From Acholoe squamosa (lineage: Eukaryota > Annelida > Polychaeta > Phyllodocida > Polynoidae), in the NCBI GenBank assembly GCA_949317995.1, contig OX439047.1:47937505-48001504 (forward strand): a stretch of DNA of 64,000 nucleotides, in the 5' to 3' direction. Under the pieces are notes generated by a model, which was given only the letters and a program-made list of their open reading frames with translations, was not told where the DNA came from and searched no databases. Positions 1 to 12,400 of this stretch are shown piece after piece. Position 1 is the stretch's first letter, and the number at the start of each line of letters is the position of its first letter. A program made the translations under genes and the position numbers.

Positions 1-68
1 TGGCAATCATTTAGCTAATTTTTTAAATGAAAGTTTATGGAATGAAATCAGAAAATAAATTTACTCAC

Positions 69-3000
69 TCTATGGCTAATCTGTACTTTTCTATAGCGTA
101 TTCCATATTGCCGCTGTCCCCATATATTTTGGCGATATTATAGTGAACCTGCAAAATATAAGGCTGTGTAAGGTTTTGTGTTTCAATAAGAATTTTTAAC
201 ACACTTATCAACCCTACCGATACTACATGATTGTTACTGACGCTTTGTTAAGATAGTAACGTGATGGAGAAAGGGATATACATATCTATTTCACATGCTA
301 TGTACTCTCAAAGTATGGCAAGTATACGACAGTCCCTGATCTGAAAGATGTCAAACTGAATATTACTGACCTTTGCATTGAGAGGACACACTAAGGCTCC
401 AGACTCAAAGAGCAACTTCTCATTGTGCCACTGACTACTCCTCTGTAATAGATATAGCGCATTAGCAGGTATTTAATAAAATGAGTACCAAATGTTCTTC
501 AAGTCGATCTCAGAGTAAAAATGTGTACCTGGTACTACCCGGTAGTACAAAATACCGTACATGCACATCTATGATATTTATAACCTTTTTGTCACAGTCA
601 GGTTATCTGTTCATAATCCTTATAGCCATATCTTCAGGTATATCTCTGGATGTTCTTACCTGTACACATCTGACTACGAAGACACCTAACAGTAATGAAA
701 ACATCACACGCATGGTCTGGAAAGAAAGACAAGTGTAATGAATTACGCAGTAAACCTATTCTAATGTTGAAGGTAGAATAAGATTTCTAACTGTCTACAA
801 TTTGTTCTGTAATTTGTCCTTAGTTAAAGGGTTTTAAGAGAAATTTCCCAAGGAGTATGACACTATGTTGGTGAATTTCACAATAAGTTGATACATATGA
901 CAATTTTTAATTTGTACAATTATACTTAAGTAAAGTACAGCCTTAAGTTCAGAGATGTCAGTTGGGTATGGGCTCAACCTCTGGAATTTTTGGGAGTTAG
1001 CAAAGCACCCGTTTCCCTCAATTTATCATACTAAAAGCACCCCATCTCATCTTCATTTCAACCTGTTCCCCTCATTCAAAACCATCTCTAGATTGGATGG
1101 TCATAGAAAAACAATTAAAAGACTGCATCCGAATTTCAGCCAATCAGAAGCCAGCTTAGGGAGTGGTCATTATTTATCAACAGGGGGGGTGGTGGGTTTT
1201 CGCGCAGACGCGCGGAAATTTTTTACGCCCCCCCCTTGACGACAGTCAAAATTTTTTGTGCCCCCCCCCCCAGCGCCGGAGGCGCGGAGATTTTTCGCGC
1301 CCCTCTTTGATCTATAGTAGCGCACGGGCCCTCAAACCCACCACCCCCCCCTGTTGATAAATAATGACCACTCCCTTAGATTCATGTCCTCTGATATGAG
1401 ATTTCAGATATCCTCTGATCTCTGAAGGGTGGTTTGTCTAGAAAAGGCTAGAGGGCAGCACAAGGGATGCTTAATTTCCCCTGCTGAAGCCGGGTGCTGA
1501 AGCCTTAACTATGCTCAGCCTTATGCTCCCTAGAAGTAAAAAGGGCATGTTGTAAGGGTATCTATGATTAATGTAATTCCCTCTATCTATATTATGACCA
1601 CAAGATGGAAGAAGCCTCTGAGATGTCTGACTTTTGGGAAAGTTTGAACATCTGAAAATAGACAGACCTCTGAAGGTCTGACATCTCTGAACTTAAGACC
1701 ATAGTAACCCACCTGCTTCAATTTATAGTTGACCATGAGAGAACGCATCCCCACAATGACTAGCATGCTGAAGCCAGCACTTGATAAGTAGAGAATACGC
1801 TCAGCGATAACAAACCCGACTCGGAAGAATAGGTTGGTCGCTGGTAGGAAGGGCACGACGAGCAGTGCTAATGACAAGGTCATCACTCTGTGGGTGACAA
1901 GGTGTAATAGAATTACCGGTAGACAAAGACTCAAAGTTAATATATGTATACACATTCTGGGTTCCCACTATTTATGGGTCATGGTTTTAACTGACTTTTA
2001 CCTTTTATCGACTTTTAACTAATTGGATGAATTAGTAAAAATATCATTTTTAACTGACTTTTCCCAAAATATCTTTTTAACTGACATTTAAAGAAAATAA
2101 GATTAACTTGACCTTTTACAGCGGGAACCCTGCATATGACAGATATCTATCTTATTTAAAAGCCAAGTACATTTGTACCACGATTTGTCCACAACTTTAC
2201 TTTTCACATCCCCATACTATACTGAACTGTATGCCTCGTAAATAATAAATGAATGCCTCAAGATAAATTAGTTTTATAATTAAGTTTAGTTTAGAACTAA
2301 AGAAATCCTTGACATACTTCCTGTCCCTATCGAGGAGTCCTTGTAGACAGCGCATTAGTAGTATGATGACTCCACTCCAGAGGGCGATGACAAAAAGGAT
2401 GCGGAAGTCGAGGACTGAGTCAATTACTTTAACACATCCCATCGACCAGTCAAAGCACAGCCACCATGGGTTGAGTAAAAGCCACACATTCAATGCAAAG
2501 ATGTAGTTGTAATTTAAAACCTGGAAACATTGTCAAAATCTCAATAAGTTAGGAAAATCAAGTCTTTTCTGAATATTATCTTTCATTCTAATCAAAGAAA
2601 TTCCTAGCAATACTACTTAGTATGTGTACCGTTACCTCCCGCGTATAAGGCGCATCCTGCATATAAGGCGCACCCTGAGTTGAAGAGAAACCTATAAGGC
2701 TCAACTAGGCCTGAATTTTGAAGGATTAGTACTGCTCTATAGTAAAACTACCCCGCCTATAAGGCGCACCCAGACTTCAGGCTTGTTCTAAAAGGCAAAG
2801 GAGGCCTCTGATTCACGTATAACACATACCTTATACACGGGAGATTATGGTACTTGATATATACCTTTTTACATCTTTGTGGGAAAATATTTCATTTATA
2901 ATCTAGTGTGAGAACAAATAGCACAGTCAATTAATATTTCCTTGTCAAAAATGTTAAAATATTATATGCTTTCAATAGGAATTACATCATCTTTACACTT

Positions 3001-6000
3001 ACTCTAAGAAAGAAATTTGAAACAAATGAGTGGGGGTTATCCACTACTTGAAATACTGGAGCAGCTGATCCCATGACTCGCCACCTCCCCACCAGAATAA
3101 GTACACCGGCTGCTGCTAGCACCATGTGCCGCAACACGAATGACTTGAGCCAGTTTCCTGAAACCTGTAAAGTACAAAATGTTGATGATTATATTGTGAT
3201 ACTTACATTGGGGTGCCGTTTACAACATGATCATCTGATACTTCAAAGTTTCTTTGCCATCGTTGAGAACTTCATTTTGACAGTTGAGAGTTTAAGCAAA
3301 AATATAATGCAGCAATGTAAATTGCTGATAACTCGAAAAGTGAAAAGCCTGTGATTGGCTCCCATGAGTTGTGCACTCATCCTGTTGCATCAGCACTTCC
3401 TCACCCAGGTTATTTGCACAACCAAGCCACTATTCGCATAACTCCCGCCAAAACTGCGCTATTCGCACCACATTGCAAAAAAGGCGGGAAAGTTGATACA
3501 TGGGTCAACATTATATACCTTCACCATTGGAGGCAAAAAGTGTCTTATGGCTGCCAACCAACTGAGTCTGTACAATATTGACAATTTCTCAAAATTTACA
3601 AAACTTGGTATTGAAATACCTTTTCCTGCAAGACCCCTACATCTCCTCCTTTAATGGCACTACAAATTCATTAAGTAATTCTGCCTCTTATATACAAAAT
3701 TTCCATCTTTTTTTTAAACTTATTCGCACCACCAAAGTGACTGAAAGTGCAGGGGCCCAGGGTGTCTCCTTATAACTCGCTTTTTGAGTTAATGACAAAG
3801 AACTTTCGTAATACAAAATTAATACAGAACTGATATTTCTAAGAATTGTAATTCTTTTCAAATAATAGGAATAGATTTTTATATGTTTAAGTCTAGATAA
3901 CAAAGTACAAATCCATGTAATAGGTTATTTAATACCGATTGCCAACTAGTGATGGAAGCCTTTACCTGGGTGTAGTTATTGTTCTGGTGAGCTTTGTGGG
4001 ACGGCGAGCGATGTGTTGGAGAGGGCTTTGGAGATTGCCTCGGGCTCACTTTCTTCAATTTGGACCCCATAAGTTCAAAGTATACATCCAGTGGGTTGAT
4101 TTTGCACAGAACTATGACGTCATATGCACTACAAACTCCCTGTGATAAAAAGCCACAATACATGTACAATGTCAATTATCTGAGGCAATATGGAATTTTA
4201 AATCACTTTTGACTTTGAATCACCTTCAAGTAAAGACTTATAACAAACGATTTCTTGATTAGTGTCTTCCAGAACTCATCCATATTCAAATGTATAATGT
4301 ATTATATAGTAAGACGCTATATAGTTAGACGCTATGTGACCTGGATATCTTTATCATTAAACCATCGTTTTGTGAGGGTCATGTGTCAAATATATCTTTC
4401 ACATTAGTTCTGCAGAATAAAATGGTTCTACAGCTATCTACCAGAGGTGAATTATGGAAAACGGAGAAGGGACATACGAAATTTCATTAAACGAAAAAAA
4501 AGCATTGGACTATAGATAGCACTGAGTGTTAGATCAGACAAACTTACCAGGACAGTTATACCCTGTTCTTTGAAAAGAACAGACATTAGACACAGACAGA
4601 CGCTAAGCACCAACTGACCCCAACTTGCCCTCGTTGGCCGTCCACATTCATCCATGCCACCTGAAATACACCGCAAAAAGATAGTACATTAAAATATCTG
4701 AATGGTATCACTTTTTTTTATATATACATATTTCATTCTTGTCAATACATTTACTTCCTGGAACAAAAGAAAATATTAGGACGTTCTACTTTAGTGGCAC
4801 TCCAGCCATTTAAATACCATTTTATCCCCGAGGCATGCAACACCAACGTTTATCAGAGATGCAGTGTTAATTCGTTACGTATATATCAATCCACAGGTAT
4901 GTACCCCTGCTGCTTATTGGAGGCCAGAGTTAAGTTTTGACTGTGATGCATGTATCTGCCAGTATGATTTATTGGGGACTTACCTACATGACAAGCCCTG
5001 ACATAGACAAGGAAGGCTAGCAGGAAGGTCAAGGCACATAGAAGGTCAGCGCGCCCCACCACACCTGCTACCTGCAACACCATATACAACAACTGTTATC
5101 TACAACTAATACGTCTTAGGTCTTATTTGTGTACATTATTTGTCTACTCTACTGCAATGTCTCATTTACCTTTTTGCAATTGAGGATGAATTTCTTATTG
5201 TATGCTACCAGTATAAAACACGATGAGTACGTACTAACAGGTCGTATAGAATTGCAAATCTACAGAGTTATGTAGCAATGGTCTAGCATAGTTTAAGCAA
5301 ACATTGTTGAAAATACTAGTAGTCTTTTTAAAAACCTTGCATACTACACTCACACTTTCTGTGTGGATAGGATGGGCTGTGAAGAGAAGTCCACAGAGCA
5401 GTGCAGCTTTTGGAGCAGCGAAGGTGAGCTGACCAGAGTTGTTCATTAGCCGGCCAGAGAACAGGACGGAGAAGACGAAGGTGAAGAGGACTGACACTAC
5501 ACTGTGCAGCAAAAGGTTGGTAATGTGGAAACCCCGCGGATGCCTCCCACCAGCCAGGTAATAGTTCATCCTATAAAGTGTAAGAAACGTGTAAAATGGT
5601 CGTCAAATGAATGAAGTATCCTTTATAGGATATTGAATGAACAGATGTACCATTATATCTACACTGAATCAATACTGATACGTATAAAAAATTCCTTATC
5701 TGCATGTTTGAGTGATTGCTCAGAACATAGAATATAATGCAGTAATGTAAATTGCTGATAACTCGAAAAGTGAAAAGCCTGTGATTGGCTCTCATTCTGT
5801 TGCATCAGCACTCCCTTACCCAGGTTATTCGCACCACCAAGCCTCTATTTGCATAACTCTGCCAAAACTGCGCTATTCGCACCACATTGCCAAAAAAGGC
5901 GGAAAAGTTGATACATGGATCAACATCATATACCTTCACCATTGGAGGCAAAAAGTGTCTTATGGCTGCCAACCAACTGAGTCTGTACAATATGGACAAT

Positions 6001-6678
6001 TTCTCAAAATTTACAAAACTTTGTAATGAATACCTTTTCCTGCAAGACCCCTACATCTCCTCCTTTAATGGCACTACAAATTCATAAAGTAATTCTGCCT
6101 CTTATATACAAAATTTCCATCTTTTTTTTAAACTTATTTGCACCAGGGTGTCTCCTTATAACTCGCTTTTCGAGTTAATTAGGCCTATGCGGGATAACAA
6201 GCTCTTTAGAATCCAACAAATACTTCAATTCTATCTACTAGTAGATTCCTTGACTTATCACGTCCTAGAATATCTGCAACCCAGCTCATATCCATCCTTA
6301 CCTGAAAGAGAGCACAGTGAGAGGACGGTATGACTTGTGGCTGGTGTTAGATGCCAGCTTACTGCCCCAGAAGTCATGCTGGAACAGCTCCCACAGTGGT
6401 GTCTCTGGCTCCAAGTCTTGGTTGCCGATGATGGCCTCCGAGTCGTCAAACACAAATGCAGCATCACGGCTGTTTGCAAAACAAAGAATGCCAGTGCTGA
6501 AGACAAGTAGTGCGACGATTGGGAAGCGGAGAGCGGGTACCGGCAGTGGAGCATCCCATGGTGGTAACGCTGTTGGCAGCACTGCAGTATGCGTCGGTGT
6601 TGAGGGTTTGCTGCGGGATCTTGTTGGGGACGGATGCAGCTGTGGCTGAGTGTGCCCATTCTTGTGTGTTTTATTCAT
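69..6678 (-). CDS. TMTC4: TMTC4, protein O-mannosyltransferase with TPR repeats (5' eleven exons; 3' end off window)
   Basis: TMTC proteins are multipass ER membrane mannosyltransferases that O-mannosylate cadherin-type proteins; TMTC4 also acts in ER calcium control. Exons read on the minus strand: 6678-6302, 5570-5354, 5071-4984, 4660-4548, 4139-3966, 3164-3003, 2520-2318, 1887-1713, 716-660, 442-371, 148-69. Every junction has AG/GT sites and compatible phase, giving about 572 residues. The protein shows the luminal FVFDDSEAI acidic pair, DFWG, the block [40 protein letters not shown]-like [21 protein letters not shown] and [19 protein letters not shown]. All match vertebrate TMTC4 in order, as I recall that sequence. 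The last two visible exons ([20 protein letters not shown]) open the TPR domain. The start is favoured because an in-frame TGA lies two codons upstream. A basic Ser/Pro-rich stretch in the 4139-3966 exon looks lineage-specific. The remaining TPR exons should lie left of position 1. Confidence 0.93.
1158..1376. mobile_element. Short inverted-repeat element, AGGGAGTGGTCA family, complete copy
   Basis: The ends are inverted repeats of about 40 bp starting AGGGAGTGGTCATTATTT and continuing through TATCAACAGGGG. The inside alternates C-rich runs with CAAAATTTTT-type stretches and the phrase CTCTTTGATCTATAGTAG. No coding potential is seen. It lies between the 716 and 1713 exons of TMTC4. The same family recurs at 9335, 26860, 55996, 57690 and 58040. 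Confidence 0.8.
2627..2852. mobile_element. MITE, TACCGTAATCTCCCGCG family, diverged copy
   Basis: The left end TACCGTTACCTCCCGCGTAT and right end ACACGGGAGATTATGGTA form imperfect terminal inverted repeats bounded by TA. The phrase TATAAGGCGCA recurs inside. It sits in the TMTC4 intron between the 3003 and 2520 exons. A TA target suggests the Tc1/mariner-pogo superfamily, which is inference only. Confidence 0.7.
3302..3793. mobile_element. Intronic non-autonomous inverted-repeat element, copy 1
   Basis: About 490 bp that recur at 5731-6178 with high identity, including the CTATTCGCACCACATTGC phrase. The repeat carries TAACTCGAAAAG near its left end and the inverse CTTTTTGAGTTA at its right end. 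The outer left sequence is also a small hairpin (CAGCAAT/ATTGCTG). No open frame is conserved between the copies. It lies in the TMTC4 intron between exons 3966 and 3164. Confidence 0.75.
5731..6178. mobile_element. Intronic non-autonomous inverted-repeat element, copy 2
   Basis: Second copy of the 3302-3793 element in the first TMTC4 intron, same orientation. Its ends TAACTCGAAAAG and CTTTTCGAGTTA are a perfect 12-bp inverted pair. It is shorter than copy 1 because a segment near the right end is missing (after TTATTTGCACCA). Confidence 0.75.
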
Positions 6679-8687
6679 GCTTCATCATCTATAAATGAAG
6701 AAAATTGCTAAATCAATGAGAAATCAACAATAGATTACTGGTATATGAAGCCACTCCCACCTCTAAGAAATCAATCCTTTTTAAGACCTGGTCACACTTG
6801 CCTTGCAAAGCGATGACAATTGTTGTGGGGGACCTGCATCAAGAGAAGTGTGACTGGTGCCAAAACAAAAATGTGTTCAAAGACAAAAAGGTTTTGCAGG
6901 AAAATATTTTGTTTTTGAGATCCCCTAAGTACGGCATAATAATGCTAGCTCAGTTCCTGAACTCTCATCTCCGTTCCTCTGTGAGAGTTCAGAAAACCTA
7001 TAGTTTAAAAGTGGAGGAAACTCTTTATCACAGTCAGCGCTTTGATAGGCTGACTTTCATCACAGTGACAGAAAGTCAGCCTATCAATGTGCTGACCATG
7101 GTCACTGGGACAGTCTGGAGTTGAATACATTGAAAATCAGGTATGGTTCAGAACAAATTCCCTAAAATATTCAATTGTAGACATTTGATTTCTAAATTGT
7201 GTGGATTGGAAAGCAGACAAGTTGATCTATCTGGGGCAGTTGAAAAAATCCTAAAATTCCAGGAATTAGTAGTTAAAAAAGTGCTCACAAGCCCATGTTA
7301 GCAACCCTTTCCTCCAGTTTTAAACTACAGCTTTCGCACTGGCCCCATCTCGTAGTCTCGAAACCATGTCAATGCCTGCGTGTCAACATGATATGACTGA
7401 GTTCATACCACACAAATCACACTTTTAAACCACTTCATCATTGAAAATGTTCTGCATTTTTAATAATTGCTCAGCCTCAGCCTCAGGTAGTCAGGAGTTC
7501 TTAGTCGTATTAAGTGAGTTTAGTTGTGGTTGGGCTAAACATTGTAAAACTAAAAAAAAATAATACTGTTTTGGGAGCTTGAAATCCACCAACTGATTCA
7601 ACTCTCACTCAGTCTAAGACTCAGAGTCAGACTCGGTGAACTTGTCAGAGTGAAGTCAGTCTCCCTCTGTCTCTGACCAAGAGCACGACCAACGTTTCAG
7701 AATGGCTGTGTGGGTATAGCTAGATCAGAGTGTGAACGGTCTAACTAGGTCAAGTTGCAGATCTGCAGTGAAGGGCAATAAAAAAATATTTTTTACCAAG
7801 AATGGCTGAAATATTAAAATCTAGTTGACACATCCTCCCTAAAAATGAATATTTTGTGTGTCTTATATTTTTCTTTGCATGCTTTAGTCTAGAAAGTGGG
7901 CGGAGCCAATGTTGTTGTGCTTTGTTGTGGCCATGTGGTCACTGAATGATCTTCACACTAGATGGCAGGGCATTTCATGGGGAGAGTTTCCCTACAGGTT
8001 CTGTCCTTAAACTAGTGAAAGGTTGGCTACAAATGGTCAAATGTAATTTATCTTAATGTATACAAAAGACAATAGCATCAGCACTCTTAACTCCAGTGGA
8101 ATTATAAATACAATATGGCTACTAACCAGGGTTCTCCACACATAGGAAGTACACGGGTGGGGTTCCCGTGTGCATTTCAGTACCGCCCGTGTGCTTTAGC
8201 TAAAAAGCTCTGCCCGTGTGCTTTGCAGGAGACTTTAAGCTTTCTACACTTTTTTGAATTTGGCAAATCGGACAATTAGAACAGAAGTTACGGCTGAAAA
8301 AGTAAAATTTGGTTGAAAAATTCTAACAGAATCTGTTTTTTTCCATTTATAATATAGTTTTTCAAAATTCTCTCACGAGACATCACTATGTTTTGCCACT
8401 ATGATCCAAACAGTGTTTGTATTTGAAAATTACCTGTATGCTTTTTCATCCTGTGGAGAACCCTGCTAACAAATACAGTAATATGTAAGGTGTTGCAGGA
8501 TGTAGTTCCACTGACTATTACACCTCTTTTGTGTTCACAGGAAATATATTTATACCCTAGCTCTGCTTGAGTCTGTTGCAACAGCAGATTTGCCTGTAGG
8601 TGGTCCATACCGGTAGGCCCAAAGGCTTGTCTGTGATTTAGGCTTACAGGGCACAGAATCATGTGACCTGCCCAGGATACTGGCCTT
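6679..8687. other. Upstream flank of TMTC4, no gene seen
   Basis: This would hold the TMTC4 promoter and 5' UTR, but no clear TATA box, CpG island or coding exon can be picked out. A strong hairpin at 7034-7095 is listed separately. Around 8150-8240 the phrase CCCGTGTGCTTT occurs more than once. Confidence 0.5.
7034..7095. repeat. 25-bp inverted repeat (hairpin)
   Basis: TTGATAGGCTGACTTTC at 7042-7058 is followed, after a 12-base loop, by its exact complement at 7071-7087. Symmetry extends outward to 25 bp per arm with two mismatches. Confidence 0.85.
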
Positions 8688-9334
8688 AGGGAGTGGGGGG
8701 GGGGGTGGTAGGTTTGAGGGGGGGGGTGACATTTTCAGAACCCTCCAGAGGGGGGGGCTAAAAAAAATTTGACCCCTCTTGAGGGGGGGGGGGGCTAGAA
8801 AAATTCACCCTCTTTTTAGCAAAAAAAGCCAGCGCGCTACTAAGAGGGGCGTGAAAACTCTCCGCGGGGGGGCGCAAAAAATTTTGACTGCCGTCGAGGG
8901 GGGGGCATACAAAATTTTCTCCCTTATAGATCACAGAGGCCCATTAAGATTTTTAGGGGGGAGAGTATAGATCTACAGGTGTTAAAAATTATTGACCCCT
9001 CCCAGTCATGGGTTAAAAATTATTACCCCCCCACCCCCACTGCTATCATTTATGAACAGCTGGGGAGGTGGTGCATAAATTTAAGCAGGCTATTAAAAAC
9101 CTTATGCCCCAACAGTACCAGTAGACTGCCGCCCCCGACGGTCCAAATATTTGCGGCCCCCCCCATACCTGGTACTGGAGGCACATTCAAATTTGACAAG
9201 GATGTGCGACAGATTATTATGCCCCTCCCCAATGACGGTCAAATGTTTTGTGCCCCCTCAGCACACAGAATTTCGACGCCCCTCTTTGACCTGTAATAGC
9301 GCAGTTTTTTTTTGCTAAAAAGAGTCAGGTTTTT
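8688..9334. mobile_element. Degenerate, nested AGGGAGTGG-family material
   Basis: Starts with AGGGAGTGGGGG and runs through alternating poly-G/poly-C stretches and AAAATTTTTG-type phrases, with the family phrase CCCCTCTTTGACCTGTAATA near 9280. It is probably two or more overlapping decayed copies. Open frames here are products of base composition. Confidence 0.55.
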
Positions 9335-9660
9335 AGGGAGTGGTCATTATTTATCAACAGGGGTGCTGGTGGTTATTTTTGCGGATGCGCGAAAATGTTT
9401 TACACCCCCCCTGAACACAGTCAAAATTTATTGCGCCCCCCCGAACCAGAGGCGCTGAGATATTTCGCGCCCCTCTTTGATCTATAGTAGGTTGCTGTCG
9501 TTTTTGCTATAAAGAGAATAAATGTTGTTAGCCCCCCCCCCTCAAGAGGGGTCAAAATCTTTTTAGCCCCCGCCCCTCCGGAGGGGTCTGAAATTTTGAC
9601 GCCCCCCATCAAACCCACCAGCAACCCCCCCCCCCTGTTGTTAAATAATGACCACTCCCT
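9335..9660. mobile_element. AGGGAGTGGTCA-family element, complete copy
   Basis: Left end AGGGAGTGGTCATTATTT and right end AAATAATGACCACTCCCT are inverted. The interior contains CTCTTTGATCTATAGTAG, GCTATAAAGAG and two AGCCCCC blocks, as in the copy at 58040. Confidence 0.78.
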
Positions 9661-12265
9661 ATTAAATGACTGCTCCCTACTGGGGTGGGGTAGATGGTGT
9701 CATTCTGTAGTCCTCAGTCTTGCCCCAAAACCTTTTTGTTAGGTGCATCGTTTCTAGACAATGTCACCCAAAATCATTTACACATACCATGCAAAATATC
9801 TCATGGGAAAGAATCAAATTCATTATTCTCAAAGGGAATCATCCATGCATACCTTACTTGGCTTAATCACAAAGTACGGTATATGTCAACAAGGTCTATG
9901 TTTACATTCAGGTAAAGGGGAGGAGCTTGGCCACTGAGCATGTACACCAGGTCTGCAGTCACACACTTCCTGGATTCCAGGTGAGGGGTAACTGGTGTCA
10001 TTGGTGTTGGCTGGAATGAACACCTGATTCTCCCTGATAAATGCATGTCAGCATAATCAGACCACTGCAATATCTTTATTGAATACTCAGCTTCAGGCCA
10101 TAGCTTATTCCCCATGAAATTCTCATGATAAGGCCATGGGAAGTCAAGTTACAGTTTACCGTCCACCGCCCGCATGTGTTTGAAGGGGCTGCATGAAAAA
10201 TTTCATTATTTAGAAAAATTTCATTATTTCATAAAATCTGAAGAATTTCTCCCAAATATTTCATTTAGAGTTGACAGCAATGACCAAAGAGTGGCATATT
10301 TGGTACCAAATTAAAGCTAATGATGTTAGGAATGCATTCAACAAAATGTCATCTGCATATTCTGAAGTAGAAATCTACGAGAGAAGAAAAAGAATATAAA
10401 GTTTAGAAGAAAAAAAACTTTGTCCCGCTGAACCTGACTAAACTCCTCCACCCTTGTCCATGGGCTGATCCTTTATAGCACCTGTAAAGGTCTTAAAGAT
10501 ACAGTAGACCTAAGGCCATGGGAACTCAGGTTACAGTTTACCGTCCACCGCCCGCATGGCTCGTGGATTCTCTTGGTTAAAAGGTCAATAATAAAATTAA
10601 TAAAACTCTCAGTGAGTGGGGTGTACATATATTTCCAAACACTTTTATGGTGAGCAGAATAGCATGCTTCATTCAGCAGTTTAAGGGTATTTACAGCACC
10701 ATGAGTTAGACTTTGGTTAAAGAAAATATATGACTACCGTAATCTCCCGCGTAGAAGGCGCAGCTCGCGTAGAAGGCGCCCCCCCAACTCAGAGAAGGCC
10801 TTTTCACGTAGAAGGCGCACATACCTCTTCTGGATCGATTTCCGGAAAAACCCGCGTATAAGGCGCCCCCCCCAACTCACAGGGGGGCTGTTTCGCGTAG
10901 AAGGCGGATGTTGAGTATTTTCAACACCATGTAGGGCCTGATGTTGAGTATAATCGATATAGATATATTATGTGGTAGCCATGTTTGGAAATTTGAGATA
11001 GACTTAAGTGGATTGCTGTAATTGGTATGATGATGTTAATTACCTATTTTGGGGCTGAGGAATTCGAATCTGAGAAGTTAACATTTATAGAGACATTGTA
11101 AAATGGTTGAAAATGATATCAAAGTCATGGACAGTGTAATATACCTTGAACCCTCCCGCCCCCTGGTAAAAGTACTGCTCAAAATTCAGTCCCCTAGTCT
11201 TTCAAAGTACTCTCAGAGCCAGCCCTTAATGGGTTAAGATCCTTTAATAAATATCTACACAATGAGCTGTCAAAGAAAGGAGAGTTTAGCACTCCCCAGT
11301 TTCAGCTTTATCACAGTTTCACACCCCCACTGCAGCAGAACCATGCACTGGGGGTAGGTAAGTGCCTATCCATGATGTGGATGAGGATGCCAACACTTAT
11401 CCACAGTGCCAGGACTGCCAGGAAAAGCCAATAAGAAAGAGACTGGTTTAGGACATACTCGTAGATTTTGTCTCATTTGCTAAATTGCAAGCTAGTTTGT
11501 AACGTTAATAGCTGATACCTACACAGTAAAGTGTTAACTGAAGCCTTTTGTAATGATTCGCATCCCAATTGTGAGAAAAACAAACATTTACTACATTCCT
11601 GTCTTGATATAGCTCCATAGAAAACATGACTACACATGTCCCATACATCTGTGTTGTTGATAGGCCTATATATATAGCAAAGTTATGATTAAGAAAAGTT
11701 GGTATCTATAAATAAACGGAATGTTGAAATAATCTGTTTAATTGTCATCTAAGAACTACTGAAGAAGACTGGGTGGTAGCGAACCCTTTACCTTACCCTA
11801 ACACTAACCCTGCACATCACAAATTGCCACCCCGTCTCCTTCACTCTACCCGTTAAAAAACTGTTATACAAATGAATCTATGGTATTTTTGTTTACATTA
11901 GCTGGCATATATTTGGTTCTTGATAACTGCAGGCTGTAAAATCAAACAAAAAGTCAGTGTATGGCTTATACATGCATACTATAGGACTATGGGGGATACA
12001 CGCGTCTTTAACTCGCGGTATACAGTTCGGAATGGAAAATAATGAATAATGAAAAAAAGCCTCATCACTTTTCAAAATGGCTCGGAAGGTAAACTGTGAC
12101 CTGACTTCCCATGGCCTAACTATGTGTAAATCATCAATCTGCTGGGGTGAGGGGTAACTGGTGTCAGGTTTACCCCTGAGCCTGCTCACCCTTCTATTAG
12201 CCAATGCATTAGTGATTATCAGACCGTGGCGCCATCTAGGTAGAGCCTATGGTCTCTGACTGTCT
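9661..12265. other. Gene-poor stretch with short dispersed repeats
   Basis: No host exon recognised. A ~45-bp sequence around GTTACAGTTTACCGTCCACC is present at 10131-10175 and again at 10509-10556, with an inverted relative near 12085-12120. GAGGGGTAACTGGTGTCA occurs at about 9981 and 12146. A partial TACCGTAATCTCCCGCG-family element is listed at 10735. Confidence 0.5.
10735..10912. mobile_element. MITE, TACCGTAATCTCCCGCG family, one-ended copy
   Basis: The first ~175 bp are nearly identical to 53148-53325, including TCTCCCGCGTAGAAGGCGCA, the GGATCGATTTCCGGAAAAAC core and repeated CGCGTAGAAGGCG phrases. No matching right end is visible, so it looks truncated. Confidence 0.72.
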
Positions 12266-12400
12266 GGGCCACTTTCGCGCGACCCAACCCGGCTGACCGG
12301 GTGACTTGATCTGGTACATCCGGGGTGTAGCTGTGGTGTATGCCCGATGGGTACAGCCGGTCGACCGGGTTAACCGGATCGGGGCACGCGAAAATGCCCC
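12266..12400. mobile_element. 135-bp foldback element, copy 1
   Basis: The same 135-bp GC-rich sequence occurs inverted at 49254-49388, exactly equal in length. Its ends, GGGCCACTTTCGCGCGACCC and the inverse of GGGGCATTTTCGCGTGCCCC, form imperfect terminal inverted repeats of about 27 bp. The inside has CCGGTCGACCGG-type palindromes. The flanking GTAGGCCGAAATACCTGCC is also found next to the 49 kb minisatellite. Confidence 0.72.
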
